Origin: LMUY01 sp965199105
GTDB taxonomy: Bacteria; Pseudomonadota; Alphaproteobacteria; Acetobacterales; Acetobacteraceae
Assembly (NCBI GenBank): GCA_965199105.1
Contig: CBDAQO010000002.1
Location: forward strand, 3,596,001-3,660,000
Direction: 5' to 3'
Length of the DNA stretch: 64,000 nt
The translations under genes were made by a program, and so were the position numbers. The notes below the pieces were generated by a model. It was not told where the DNA came from, did not search any database, and saw only the letters and a list, made by a program, of their open reading frames with translations. Of the stretch, positions 9,462-18,182 are shown in pieces (the stretch's first letter is position 1; each line of letters begins with the position of its first letter).

Positions 9462-9989
9462 ATGAGTTCGGTGGCATCATCGACGGTCGGCGACGCAGAC
9501 GGCGGAGACGCATCTCCCAAAAAGGGCAGCAAGAAAAAGCTGATTATCCTTGCCGTGCCCTTGTTGCTCATCGCGATCGGCGCCGGCTTGTGGTTCAGCG
9601 GTGTACTGCCGGGTCTCCTAGGTATGAAGAAGCCGCCGACGGAGCAGCGGCAGGGGGAACACGAGAAGGAAGCCACGCGTGCCGTTCCCGTGTTTGTCGA
9701 CCTACCTGAGATGGTCGCAAACCTGAACGCGCCGGGTCGCCGGCCCGCTTACGTTAAGCTCAAGGCGAGGATCGAGCTCGCAAGATCTGAAGATCAGGCG
9801 ATCTTCACGGCAGCCCAACCGCGGGTCATCGACCTGTTTCAGACCTACCTGCGTGAGATGAGACCAGAAGAACTGCGCGGTTCGGCCGGCACCTACCGGC
9901 TTCGTGGTGAGCTAATCGCCCGCGCCAACATTGCCGTCGCGCCGGCACGTATCACCGACGTGCTCTTCAGTGAGCTTCTCGTACAATGA
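9462..9989 (+). CDS. fliL: Flagellar stator-associated protein FliL
   Basis: A 175-residue inner-membrane protein at the flagellar base that associates with the MotAB stator. It has a short charged cytoplasmic tail (KKGSKKK), one membrane helix at about 27-49, and a periplasmic domain containing VFVDLPEMVANLNAPGRRP and a C-terminal ITDVLFSELLVQ, all typical of FliL. A strong ribosome site (GAGGTAGGT) supports ATG 9462. It is the first gene of the fliL-fliM-motE-cheY-cheZ operon and overlaps fliM by four bases. Confidence 0.94.
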   Translation: MSSVASSTVGDADGGDASPKKGSKKKLIILAVPLLLIAIGAGLWFSGVLPGLLGMKKPPTEQRQGEHEKEATRAVPVFVDLPEMVANLNAPGRRPAYVKLKARIELARSEDQAIFTAAQPRVIDLFQTYLREMRPEELRGSAGTYRLRGELIARANIAVAPARITDVLFSELLVQ

Positions 9990-11017
9990 GCGAATCCGAT
10001 GAGGCGCTCGCGGCAACTTGGGCGGCAGCGGCCGAAGACGCGACCTCGACAGCTCGTGTGCTCAATCAGGCAGAGATCGACAGTCTGCTTGGGTTTGACG
10101 ATAGCCCGGAGGCTGAAGACAGCCGTTCGGGTATGCACCGGATTATCTCGTCAGGACTGGTGTCTTACGAGCGCCTGCCCATGCTCGAGATCGTTTTCGA
10201 TCGCCTCGTGCGCATCATGTCGACGAGCCTCCGCAATTTCACCTCAGATAACGTGGACGTCTCCATTGATAACATCCTTTCCCTTCGATTTGGCGACTAC
10301 CTGAACTCGATCCCACTTCCGGCGATGCTTGCCGTCTTCAAGGCCGAGGAGTGGGACAACTATGGATTGATGGTCGTCGACTCGGCGATGATCTACTCGA
10401 TCGTCGATGTGCTGTTGGGAGGCCGCCGCGGAACAGCAGCCATGCGTATCGAGGGCAGGCCTTATACGACAATTGAGCGAACGCTCGTCGAGCGCCTCAT
10501 ACAGGTTGTGTTGACCGACCTGTCAGCAAGCTTCGACCCACTGTGTCCCGTGACCTTCAAATTTGAACGGCTCGAGGTCAATCCCCGCTTTGCAACCATC
10601 AGCCGCCTGTCCAACGCGGCGGTCCTGGCCCGCTTGCGAGTCGACATGGAGGATCGGGGCGGTCGCATGGAACTCCTCCTGCCTTACGCGACGCTCGAGC
10701 CTGTTCGAGAGCTCCTATTGCAGCAATTTATGGGAGAGAAGTTTGGCCGGGACAGCATATGGGAGACCCATCTTGCTGAGGAGCTTTGGGCAACTGACAT
10801 CGAACTCGACGTCGTGCTGGATGAGCAAGTCATGAGTTTGGCGGACGTCATGGCCCTGCGGCCCGGCAGCCAGATTACCCTCGGCGCCAGCCCGGGCAGT
10901 GCCGTGAAGCTGCGCTGCGGAACCGTGACCCTGTTTGAGGGCAAAGTTGGTCGGCGGAAGAGTCGAGTAGCCGTTCGGATCGATCGCGAAGTCGCCGACC
11001 TGCAGCGAGAGGGCTGA
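9986..11017 (+). CDS. fliM: Flagellar motor switch protein FliM
   Basis: A 343-residue C-ring protein that receives phospho-CheY and sets rotation direction. The CheY-binding peptide, normally LSQDEIDALL, is present as LNQAEIDSLL at 26-35. It follows an unusual extra 25 acidic/alanine-rich residues at the N-terminus. The middle domain contains the loop GLMVVDSAMIYSIVDVLLGG, and the C-terminal SpoA domain contains VVLDEQVMSLADVMALRPGS. Translation is coupled to fliL (ATGA). No fliG or fliN is visible in the window. Confidence 0.95.
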   Translation: MSESDEALAATWAAAAEDATSTARVLNQAEIDSLLGFDDSPEAEDSRSGMHRIISSGLVSYERLPMLEIVFDRLVRIMSTSLRNFTSDNVDVSIDNILSLRFGDYLNSIPLPAMLAVFKAEEWDNYGLMVVDSAMIYSIVDVLLGGRRGTAAMRIEGRPYTTIERTLVERLIQVVLTDLSASFDPLCPVTFKFERLEVNPRFATISRLSNAAVLARLRVDMEDRGGRMELLLPYATLEPVRELLLQQFMGEKFGRDSIWETHLAEELWATDIELDVVLDEQVMSLADVMALRPGSQITLGASPGSAVKLRCGTVTLFEGKVGRRKSRVAVRIDREVADLQREG

Positions 11018-11037
11018 TTATGGAGAGGCTTAAGTAA

Positions 11038-11481
11038 ATGATGGGTTGGCAAGTTCTGCTTGAAATCGCGCTCATTGCTCTCCTCGTGGCGATGCTGGTT
11101 CACGCCATGCGCTTAGAGCGTGCGCTTGGAATTGTCCGGCGAGACCGGGCAGAACTTGAAACACTGCTACAAAGCTTTAACGAAAGCACACAATACGCTG
11201 AGAGTGGGATAGCGCAGCTACGGACGGCAGCGGACGGTGCAGGTAGACAGATCGCACGACAGATCGATATTGCCCGCACCCTAAAGGATGACTTGGTCGC
11301 GCTGATTGCCCGTGGTGAAATGGCGGCAGACCGCATGGATCATCTGGTTCGGGACAGCCGTGGAGCCGAGCCAATACTCCCGAGGTCTGGGCCGCCCGAA
11401 ACCGAGCTTGCCGAGCCCCTCACGCGAGTGCGCAGCCAAGCGGAACGTGACCTGCTTCGCGCCTTGAAGGTGTCTCGCTGA
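11038..11481 (+). CDS. DUF6468-like membrane/coiled-coil protein of the flagellar operon
   Basis: A 147-residue protein with one N-terminal membrane helix (LLEIALIALLVAMLVHAM) followed by a long heptad-rich helix to about residue 110. It resembles the small DUF6468 proteins found between fliM and motE in Rhodospirillales; that name is from memory. Its role is unknown, though its place suggests a part in stator or switch assembly. Stop and next start overlap as TGATG with motE. ATG 11038 lies 21 bases after fliM; a second ATG one codon later is equally possible. Confidence 0.7.
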   Translation: MMGWQVLLEIALIALLVAMLVHAMRLERALGIVRRDRAELETLLQSFNESTQYAESGIAQLRTAADGAGRQIARQIDIARTLKDDLVALIARGEMAADRMDHLVRDSRGAEPILPRSGPPETELAEPLTRVRSQAERDLLRALKVSR

Positions 11482-12182
11482 TGCCGAGCCTCCCTCGTCC
11501 CCGCCTGCTTCCTGCCGTCCTTGCCGTAGGGACTCTTTTGCTTGGGACAAAGCTGCTCCTGCTGGGAACGTTCCTCATGTCAGGAACGGCGCCCAGCACG
11601 GCAACCATGGTCGCAGCCGCGGCCGCAGCTCCGGTTCCGCAAAGCGAGAGTCAGTCACAGACAAAGTCACCCGGTGATGCTCAGCCGAATACGCCGATAT
11701 CACCGTCTTCAAGGGAGACACCATTCCCGCCACCGCCGCCAATCGTAAGCGATGCTGAGCGGCAATTACTGCAAGATCTCCGGACCAGACGCGAGGAGCT
11801 GGATGCGAGGGAACACACGCTTGCTGAACGGGAAGGTGTGCTGGATGCAGCAGAACAACGATTGAACGCCCGCGTCTCCCAACTAGCAGAACTCCAAGCC
11901 AGGCTTGAGGAACTGGAGTCACAGAGACAACAACATGATGAAGCCAATTGGGCGGGGCTTGTGAAGGTATATGAAACGATGAAGCCGCGAGATGCGGCGA
12001 CGATTTTCAACGACATGGACATGTCGGTTCTGCTTCCGGTGGTTGATCGAATGAAGGACACGAAAGTGGCTCCCATCCTCGCCGCCATGCAGCCGGACAG
12101 AGCGCGCGTGGTTACCAGCCAATTGGCAGCAAAGCGAACCAAAGCTCTTGAGTTACCGGCTGCACGTCCCACCGCAGGTTAA
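11481..12182 (+). CDS. motE: MotE-like flagellar motor chaperone
   Basis: A 233-residue protein with an N-terminal membrane helix at about 10-33, a proline/serine-rich periplasmic linker, and a charged coiled coil at about 90-155. The C-terminal domain resembles the FliG/MgtE N-terminal fold (YETMKPRDAATIFNDMDMS, then LLPVVDRMKDTKVAPILAAM). This is the MotE arrangement; in rhizobia MotE helps MotC fold in the periplasm. The start overlaps the preceding gene by one base. A generic MgtE-N-domain flagellar protein is the alternative name. Confidence 0.82.
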   Translation: MPSLPRPRLLPAVLAVGTLLLGTKLLLLGTFLMSGTAPSTATMVAAAAAAPVPQSESQSQTKSPGDAQPNTPISPSSRETPFPPPPPIVSDAERQLLQDLRTRREELDAREHTLAEREGVLDAAEQRLNARVSQLAELQARLEELESQRQQHDEANWAGLVKVYETMKPRDAATIFNDMDMSVLLPVVDRMKDTKVAPILAAMQPDRARVVTSQLAAKRTKALELPAARPTAG

Positions 12183-12197
12183 AGCACGAGGTATCCC

Positions 12198-12578
12198 ATG
12201 GAAAACCCTAAAGGCGTTCTCATCGTCGATGACTACAAGACCATGCTTCGTATCGTTCGTAATCTCCTGAAGCAAATCAATATACATGACGTGACTGAAG
12301 CAAATAATGGTGCCGAGGCCCTGGCATTGCTTCGTGCCGGGGATTTCGGGCTCGTCATAAGCGACTGGAACATGGCTCCCATGAGTGGCTTAGATCTGCT
12401 GCACGAGGTGCGGTCGGATGCCCGGCTCCATGCCCTGCCCTTCATCATGATCACTGCGGAAAGCAAGTCCGATAACGTCATCGCGGCGAAGCAAGCCGGT
12501 GTCAGCAGCTACATCGTCAAGCCTTTCAACGCAGAGACCTTACAGGGTAAAATAGAAAAGGTTCTGAACTGTGCGTAA
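12198..12578 (+). CDS. cheY: CheY-type single-domain response regulator
   Basis: A 126-residue receiver domain with no output domain. The acidic pair D11/D12, phosphorylation site D56 in VISDWNMAPMSG, T86 and K108 (YIVKPF) are all in place. Once phosphorylated by CheA it should bind the FliM N-terminal peptide encoded two genes upstream. No cheA is in the window, so the kinase is encoded elsewhere. The 3' end overlaps the cheZ GTG start by eight bases. Confidence 0.93.
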   Translation: MENPKGVLIVDDYKTMLRIVRNLLKQINIHDVTEANNGAEALALLRAGDFGLVISDWNMAPMSGLDLLHEVRSDARLHALPFIMITAESKSDNVIAAKQAGVSSYIVKPFNAETLQGKIEKVLNCA

Positions 12579-13152
12579 GCTGAAGGCCGGCAGTGGTCCT
12601 GATGGCAGTGAGTCGTCTTTCCCACTCCTTTGCTCGCCGCAGGCAGCCTACAATGCCATGAAGGATAACCTGGCTCTCCTTAGCGAAGTTAGGACACTTG
12701 TCGAATACATCGACAAGACGCGTCGTGATGTCGCGTCGTTAGGAGCCAATGAGGTTGTCAAGTCTCACGTTATGACGGCGACGGACGAGCTTGATGCCAT
12801 CGTGATGCACACAGCGGAAGCCACAAGTACGATCCTCGACGTTTGTGAAACTCTCGACAGTGCACCCATGCTCGTCGCACTTGAAGTCGTTAGCGTCGCT
12901 ACGGCCCGGATTTATGAGGCGTGTTCCTTTCAGGACATAACTGGCCAACGTGTCGCGAAGGTCGTTCAGACACTTCAAGCAATCGAGCTGAAGCTAGCCG
13001 AGATTTTGCGCGTGTTTGGCGATGGTCCAGCCGCTGTTCCAGCCGACCGGGCCTCCGGGGACGAGGCGAACCGCCTGCTCAACGGTCCTCAGCACCCGCG
13101 GTCGGCCATGGATCAGCGTGCTATTGATGCTATGTTGGAAAATGATCCATGA
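12571..13152 (+). CDS. cheZ: CheZ-family CheY-P phosphatase
   Basis: A 193-residue helical protein that should dephosphorylate CheY-P. The catalytic segment SFQDITGQRV has D122 and Q126, matching the D143/Q147 pair of enteric CheZ (DFQDLTGQ). A long helical hairpin surrounds it, while the C-terminal CheY-tethering helix is weak or divergent. GTG 12571 lies inside the end of cheY and keeps the reading frame of the conserved helix; no better ATG precedes the conserved part. The stop overlaps the next ATG (ATGA). Confidence 0.85.
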   Translation: MRKLKAGSGPDGSESSFPLLCSPQAAYNAMKDNLALLSEVRTLVEYIDKTRRDVASLGANEVVKSHVMTATDELDAIVMHTAEATSTILDVCETLDSAPMLVALEVVSVATARIYEACSFQDITGQRVAKVVQTLQAIELKLAEILRVFGDGPAAVPADRASGDEANRLLNGPQHPRSAMDQRAIDAMLENDP

Positions 13153-16043
13153 AGCGGACGCTGCTGCTGTTGATCGCTGCTCTAAGCGTGCAAGCTCAAG
13201 CCGCTGAGCCGGTCGCGATACGATTTGGTGGCCATGGCAGTTTCGATCGGGTTGTGTTTGAGTTTTCCAACGATACAAAATACTCGGTAGAGCAAGCCCC
13301 CGAGTCCGCAGTCATACATTTCACCGCAAAAGTCTCGATACCCGATCTGCACACGGCCTCAGCAACGATCAAAGGGGTCAGAGGAGGTGACTCGGTGGCA
13401 ACCGTAGCGCTTGCACCTGGAGCGGAACTCAAGTTCATGCAAATCGACCGCCGGATCGTACTCGATGTGCGCCCGGCCCATACCGCGACCGTCGCTCCTG
13501 GCTTGGTGTCTCCAAAACAGCTCTCGCCGAGCACGGCAAAACAAGCCCCGCCGCCAAGCAAAGTGGCCCCAGTTGCTCTCGACGATAAAGCCAGGCCGAT
13601 CCCTCCTCGGGTCCTTACATCCTCCGTACCGGCTCGATCAAGCGTTGACGTTGCCGAGCCCAACCAAGCGGTTGCCGTCCCAGCGCCCGTCATCGCGGTG
13701 GCACAAACCAATACTGTATCGGTCCAGCCAAATCAGTCACCGTCGACACCGGACAGACCTGCTGTTGCGCCAATCTCGTTGGATGCAACGGTGATCGATA
13801 CCAGCTTGACTCCTGGCGCCACGGCAGTCCTGCTGCCGTTTGACCAAGATGTTGGTGCGGCCGCATTCCGCCATGAGGCGGAGGCTTGGATTGTATTTGA
13901 TGAAGCGCGGCCCATTGAAGCTGCCTCGTTCCAAGACCAACCTGCTTTTGCAGGCGCTACGGTTCAGGTGCTGCCGGCCGGGACCGTGCTGCGACTCCCG
14001 CTTCAAAGCGACCAAAGGGTTGGCCTGCGTCGTGTGGCTAAAGGCTGGATCGTGACGATTGGAAGCTCGCCGGGTCCGACTGGGACAGCCATACTCCCTA
14101 GCGTTCAGGCCGACCGTCTGGTTTTTCCGGTAGGAGCCGTCGGGCATGTCGTCGCTGTTACTGACCGTGGTACAGGAGAAAACCTGCAGGTTGGTACATT
14201 ACGAGCGACGAGCCCGGGCGTGCCGGTGCCTTACCGTGCCCCAGAGTTCAACATTCTGCCGAGTTGGCAGGGCGTCGTGGCGGAATTCTTGTCAGATCGA
14301 GCCTCGCTTCGCGACATTCCAGAAGGCTTCGCCATAGAGACGGGAATGCCACTTTCTCCAACCTCAAATACCACCCGGGCCTTCGCAGATGCGGCCGTTC
14401 TTACACGCCGCTTCGACTTTCCCGCTTTACCGGTGCCAAGCTTGCTTCACCGCTTGCAAGCTCAGATGGCAGACCAGGGTGCCGCCCCACCCCAGGGTCG
14501 TCTGCTACCCCGTGAGGCTGCAGCACAGACAATGATCGCGCTTGGAATGGGCCCAGAGGCCGAATCTTTGCTGCAGCTTGCGGAGGCAGAAGACCCCCAC
14601 GCGTCCGATGATCCAGACGTACAAGGTTTGATCGGTATCGCGGCGCTGCTGAGTGGGCGTCTTTCGGAGGCTGACGGCATTCTCAATCCAGGGCTAGATG
14701 GTAGCGACGAGGTATCACTATGGCGAGCTGTTTTGGCGGCAGACCGACAAGACGCGTCACCCGCAGCAGCGTCCATGTTCTCGACATCGATCAAGCTGAT
14801 CTTATCATATCCAACCGCGCTGCGCGACCGGTTGCTTCCGCTTGCAGCGGAGACGATGGCAAATGGCGGCGCTACGGCCGCGGCAGATGAACTGCTTACA
14901 ACGTTGCAGGACGAGCCTCGCCTCGCTCTCGCCCGAGCCATACGGTTCGAGGCCAAAGGAGACGCAGCCGGGGCGCGAAGCTTGTATAAAGCGCTTGCGA
15001 TGGGCCGTGATCGCCTGGTCAGTGCCCGCGCGGCCGCTCGTGCTGTCCGGCTCGACCTTACCACTCATACGATCAGCCCGGCCGAAGCAGCTGACGAACT
15101 TGAACGCGGTTTCCTGGACTGGCGTGGGGACGGCCGCGAGCGTGACCTCAGGCTTGAGGTTGTGGACTTGCGTGCCAAGGCCGGACAGTGGCGGCGCGCT
15201 TTCAGCCTTCTGAGAGAAACCGCAGCCCTTTACCCAGAAGACATGCCAGCTTTCCGCGATCGCACTACGAAGCTGTTGACGACCCTTTTACGGGATGACC
15301 AAGCCTCCTCCATCTCACCGCTCGATTTGGTCACGCTGGCCGAAGAAAATGCGGAAGAGGCCGCAAAGGCGGCTCCGGATGAGGTGACAGCGCTGCTTGC
15401 AGACCGGTTGATGGCGCTTGACTTGCCTAAGCAAGCGGAACCTGTGTTCGAACGCATGATGATGGCGGCGGCGGATGGACCCGGCAAAGCGACTTTGGGA
15501 GCCAGCCTTGCCTCTATACGATTGGGCGAAGGCGACGTTTCTGGTGCGGAGGCTGCGCTATCCGCGTCTGACGCTCCAAGCTTGCCCGCAGCGTTGGCCG
15601 AGCAACGCGGCCTGCTCTCGGCGCGGCTTCGAGCCAAAAGCCATGACGTCACAGGCGCTTCCGCCATCTTGGCTAGCTTGAACACCGCCGCCGCTGACGA
15701 TCTTCGTAGCACCATCCTCGCCGATGCGGGTGACTGGCGCGGATCGGAAGCGTCGCTCAGGTCATTGACAGACCGCTCTGTTCCGGCAACTGGGCAGCTA
15801 ACGCCGTTCCAACAGGATCTTCTTCTGCGCTTGGCTTCGGCGGAGGCTCGGGCAGGTGATGACGACGCCGCCAGGGATTTAGGCGTTCGGGAGTCAAGCC
15901 GCGTGCTGCCACCGCGAAGTGACATGTTCCGTTTGCTCACCGCGGCTGCTGTTAGCGGCCCAGGGGACCTGCAACGGTCTGCTGGAGAACTGGCGATGGC
16001 GCGATCGATTCCAGCTGCGCTGGCGGCCATCGGCGGTCACTGA
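13149..16043 (+). CDS. Large secreted repeat protein of the flagellar operon, function unknown
   Basis: A 964-residue protein. A signal peptide of about 18 residues (cleavage near VQAQA) is followed by a small beta-rich region at 20-110 that resembles an AMIN-like domain. A proline/valine-rich linker follows at about 115-200, then a second beta-rich part to about 400. From about 430 to the end it is alanine/leucine-rich, with repeating helix pairs of about 35 residues that look like degenerate tetratricopeptide repeats. It starts inside the cheZ stop codon, so it belongs to the flagellar operon and may be a periplasmic scaffold for the motor or an associated machine. I do not recognise a named family. 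Confidence 0.75.
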   Translation: MKRTLLLLIAALSVQAQAAEPVAIRFGGHGSFDRVVFEFSNDTKYSVEQAPESAVIHFTAKVSIPDLHTASATIKGVRGGDSVATVALAPGAELKFMQIDRRIVLDVRPAHTATVAPGLVSPKQLSPSTAKQAPPPSKVAPVALDDKARPIPPRVLTSSVPARSSVDVAEPNQAVAVPAPVIAVAQTNTVSVQPNQSPSTPDRPAVAPISLDATVIDTSLTPGATAVLLPFDQDVGAAAFRHEAEAWIVFDEARPIEAASFQDQPAFAGATVQVLPAGTVLRLPLQSDQRVGLRRVAKGWIVTIGSSPGPTGTAILPSVQADRLVFPVGAVGHVVAVTDRGTGENLQVGTLRATSPGVPVPYRAPEFNILPSWQGVVAEFLSDRASLRDIPEGFAIETGMPLSPTSNTTRAFADAAVLTRRFDFPALPVPSLLHRLQAQMADQGAAPPQGRLLPREAAAQTMIALGMGPEAESLLQLAEAEDPHASDDPDVQGLIGIAALLSGRLSEADGILNPGLDGSDEVSLWRAVLAADRQDASPAAASMFSTSIKLILSYPTALRDRLLPLAAETMANGGATAAADELLTTLQDEPRLALARAIRFEAKGDAAGARSLYKALAMGRDRLVSARAAARAVRLDLTTHTISPAEAADELERGFLDWRGDGRERDLRLEVVDLRAKAGQWRRAFSLLRETAALYPEDMPAFRDRTTKLLTTLLRDDQASSISPLDLVTLAEENAEEAAKAAPDEVTALLADRLMALDLPKQAEPVFERMMMAAADGPGKATLGASLASIRLGEGDVSGAEAALSASDAPSLPAALAEQRGLLSARLRAKSHDVTGASAILASLNTAAADDLRSTILADAGDWRGSEASLRSLTDRSVPATGQLTPFQQDLLLRLASAEARAGDDDAARDLGVRESSRVLPPRSDMFRLLTAAAVSGPGDLQRSAGELAMARSIPAALAAIGGH

Positions 16044-16100
16044 GTTGCGACAGTTAGCGTTTATTGGCTTGCGCCGCCCCCCAGTCCGCTCTATCTGAGG

Positions 16101-16117
16101 CCTCTTGGCCCAAGAGG
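16101..16117. promoter_or_regulatory. Palindrome upstream of speD
   Basis: CCTCTTGGCCCAAGAGG is a perfect inverted repeat with 8-base arms and a single central base. It lies 41 bases before the speD start, in the 114-base gap after the repeat protein. No run of T follows, so an operator is more likely than a terminator. Confidence 0.35.
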
Positions 16118-16157
16118 ACACCTTTGTCCAACCGGCTATCTACTGGTTTGGGGGTAC

Positions 16158-16625
16158 GTGATGAACGCACTTGCTCAACTGGGGATGGTCTCGGAGCTTC
16201 CGAGCGATAACCAGACAAATTGTGTGGCCTTAGACGTGGCCGTTGATGGACGTGGAAAAGACTACTTCATCGAAAAGGATGGGGAACGGTTTGCCGGAAC
16301 CCACCTCCTGGTGGATTTGTGGCATGCGCACAATCTGTCGGACCCCGACCTGATCGACAAGGCGCTTCGTGCCGCTGCAACCCGGGCCGGGGCGACGATC
16401 CTGCATAGCCACTTTCATCACTTCTCGCCGAACGGCGGGGTGTCTGGAGTTGTGGTTCTTGCGGAGAGTCACATCTCGATCCACACGTGGCCCGAGCGGC
16501 AGTTTGCGGCCATCGATATTTTCATGTGCGGCCTATGCGATCCGCACGATGCTATTCCTGTGCTTCAGGAGGCGTTTTCGCCGGGTCGGATTGACTTGGA
16601 CGAACAGCGTCGAGGGCGATTTTAG
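16158..16625 (+). CDS. speD: S-adenosylmethionine decarboxylase proenzyme
   Basis: A 155-residue SpeD. It decarboxylates S-adenosylmethionine to give the aminopropyl donor for spermidine. The self-cleavage motif LAESHISIHTWPE is present: cleavage between E103 and S104 creates the pyruvoyl group. H109 and C124 sit at the spacing of the processing and proton-donor residues known in the Thermotoga enzyme. There is an N-terminal extension of about 45 residues compared with the shortest bacterial forms. GTG 16158 and ATG 16161 are adjacent, and either could be used. speE follows after 21 bases. Confidence 0.95.
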   Translation: MMNALAQLGMVSELPSDNQTNCVALDVAVDGRGKDYFIEKDGERFAGTHLLVDLWHAHNLSDPDLIDKALRAAATRAGATILHSHFHHFSPNGGVSGVVVLAESHISIHTWPERQFAAIDIFMCGLCDPHDAIPVLQEAFSPGRIDLDEQRRGRF

Positions 16626-16646
16626 TCTAGGGACGACGCCAGGGCC

Positions 16647-17489
16647 GTGACCTGGGTTTACGAAACTTTATATGAGGGTTGGCGGCAGAGCTTCCGTGTC
16701 AAAAAGTCATTGGCACGGGAGCGGAGCTTATATCAGCAGATCGAGATATTTGAGAGCTGGTCACACGGCCGCGTCATGATGTTGGATGGCGTCGTGCAAG
16801 TGACGGAACGCGACGAATTTATATATCACGAGATGATCGTGCATGTCCCACTAATGCAACATGGCCGAGCTAGTCGCGTGCTTGTCATCGGCGCAGGTGA
16901 CGGTGGCGTCCTGCGACACGTCCTCCAACATGGGACTGTGGCCAAGGTGGTTATGGTTGAGATTGACGAGGCGGTCGTTCGCCTTTCTAAGGAGCATCTT
17001 CCAGGTATTGCGGCTAGCGCATGGAACGATCCCAGGGCGGAAGTCATCATCGGGGATGGTATCGCATTTGTAGCAAACGCGCAGGCTAGCGCCTTTGACG
17101 TGATCATTGTCGACAGCACTGATCCAGCGGGACCCGGCGAGAGCTTATTTACCGAAGATTTCTATCAACAATGCGCTCGCGTGCTCACACCCGGTGGAAT
17201 ATTGGTCAACCAAAGCGGCGTTCCGTTTTTGCAGAGTGCCGAACTTGCATGGTCGAGTCGCCACCGAACAGCGGCTTTCAGCCATGTGGGATTGTACGTT
17301 GTGGCCGTTCCGACGTATATCGGTGGCTTTATGGCGCTTGGGCTTTCGAGTGATACAGCACGGTTTCATCTGTCAGACGCCGAACTTACCACTCGCGCAA
17401 CCACCGCGGGCATCTTCGGAAAGACCAGATATTGGACACCTGGCACGCATAACGCGTCGTTCGCCATCCCTCCCTACCTAGCAGTTTGA
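16647..17489 (+). CDS. speE: Spermidine synthase
   Basis: A 280-residue aminopropyltransferase that makes spermidine from putrescine and decarboxylated SAM. The nucleotide-binding motif GAGDGG is at 82-87, and the VDSTDP motif at 155-160 carries catalytic aspartates. The substrate-side GVVQVTERDEFIYHEM is present. GTG 16647 gives the expected N-terminus of the family (WVYETLYEGWRQSF). It forms a two-gene operon with speD. No ornithine or arginine decarboxylase is nearby. Confidence 0.95.
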   Translation: MTWVYETLYEGWRQSFRVKKSLARERSLYQQIEIFESWSHGRVMMLDGVVQVTERDEFIYHEMIVHVPLMQHGRASRVLVIGAGDGGVLRHVLQHGTVAKVVMVEIDEAVVRLSKEHLPGIAASAWNDPRAEVIIGDGIAFVANAQASAFDVIIVDSTDPAGPGESLFTEDFYQQCARVLTPGGILVNQSGVPFLQSAELAWSSRHRTAAFSHVGLYVVAVPTYIGGFMALGLSSDTARFHLSDAELTTRATTAGIFGKTRYWTPGTHNASFAIPPYLAV

Positions 17490-17704
17490 GAGTTGCTACA
17501 CCCCATCCAACTATCGTCTGACGTTGGCAGCGGCGGCGCCAGTCGCATCAGGTTGACCAAGTGCCTCAATCGTGACGATGGGGTCGTCTCGGCTACGTCC
17601 ACGTCCGGCAAATGGTCACCAAACCGACAACCCTCGATCGTAAGCACTACGCCCAGCACTTAGCATTTATAATAGTCAGCTACGATCTCTGACACCTCAG
17701 CGCC

Positions 17705-17717
17705 GTAAGCGTCCGGC
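17705..17717 (+). repeat. IS66 left terminal inverted repeat
   Basis: GTAAGCGTCCGGC, identical to the complement of 20178-20190. Similarity continues imperfectly inwards. Confidence 0.9.
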
Positions 17718-17903
17718 CTGACCCGCCTTGCCGCGATGGGGTCCGGCTTGGGACATGAGTGGCATGTCGAGCCACGAGGCTATCCCTAGGGACACGGTGC
17801 GTCAGAACGCATCGAGATCATCACCGGCCACGAGCGCCGCCGTCGCTACAGCGATGAGGACAAGGCGCGACTGGTCGCCGAAGCGGCGCAGCCGGGCCAG
17901 GGT

Positions 17904-18182
17904 GTGCACGCCGTGGCGCGGCGTCACGGCGTCTGCTCCAGCCTGCTGTATCGCTGGCGCCGGGACGGAGTAGGCGCGCAGTGGTCTGCCGCGCCGACGC
18001 AACGGCTGACACCCGTTCAGGTCGCGGCGGAGCACCGGGAGGCGCCCGCACCGTCGCGGCCGGGGGCTGTTCGCATCGAGCGCCTCGTCGAGATCTCGCT
18101 GCCGAACGGGTGCAGCGTGCGGGTGGACCAGCACATCGACGGCAAGGCGCTGCGCCGGATCCTGGCGGCCCTGCGCGGGTGA
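17904..18182 (+). CDS. tnpA: IS66 TnpA accessory protein (start codon uncertain)
   Basis: The 92 residues from GTG 17904 cover most of IS66 OrfA, with the helix-turn-helix segment VARRHGVCSSLLYRWRRDG. The same frame is open back to a TAG at 17787 and continues to read as TnpA (RIEIITGHERRRRYSDEDK) from about 17808. No ATG, GTG or TTG occurs in that part. An out-of-frame GTG at 17797 suggests a small indel moved the original start, so the protein is probably truncated or poorly made. The stop overlaps tnpB by three bases. Confidence 0.75.
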   Translation: MHAVARRHGVCSSLLYRWRRDGVGAQWSAAPTQRLTPVQVAAEHREAPAPSRPGAVRIERLVEISLPNGCSVRVDQHIDGKALRRILAALRG

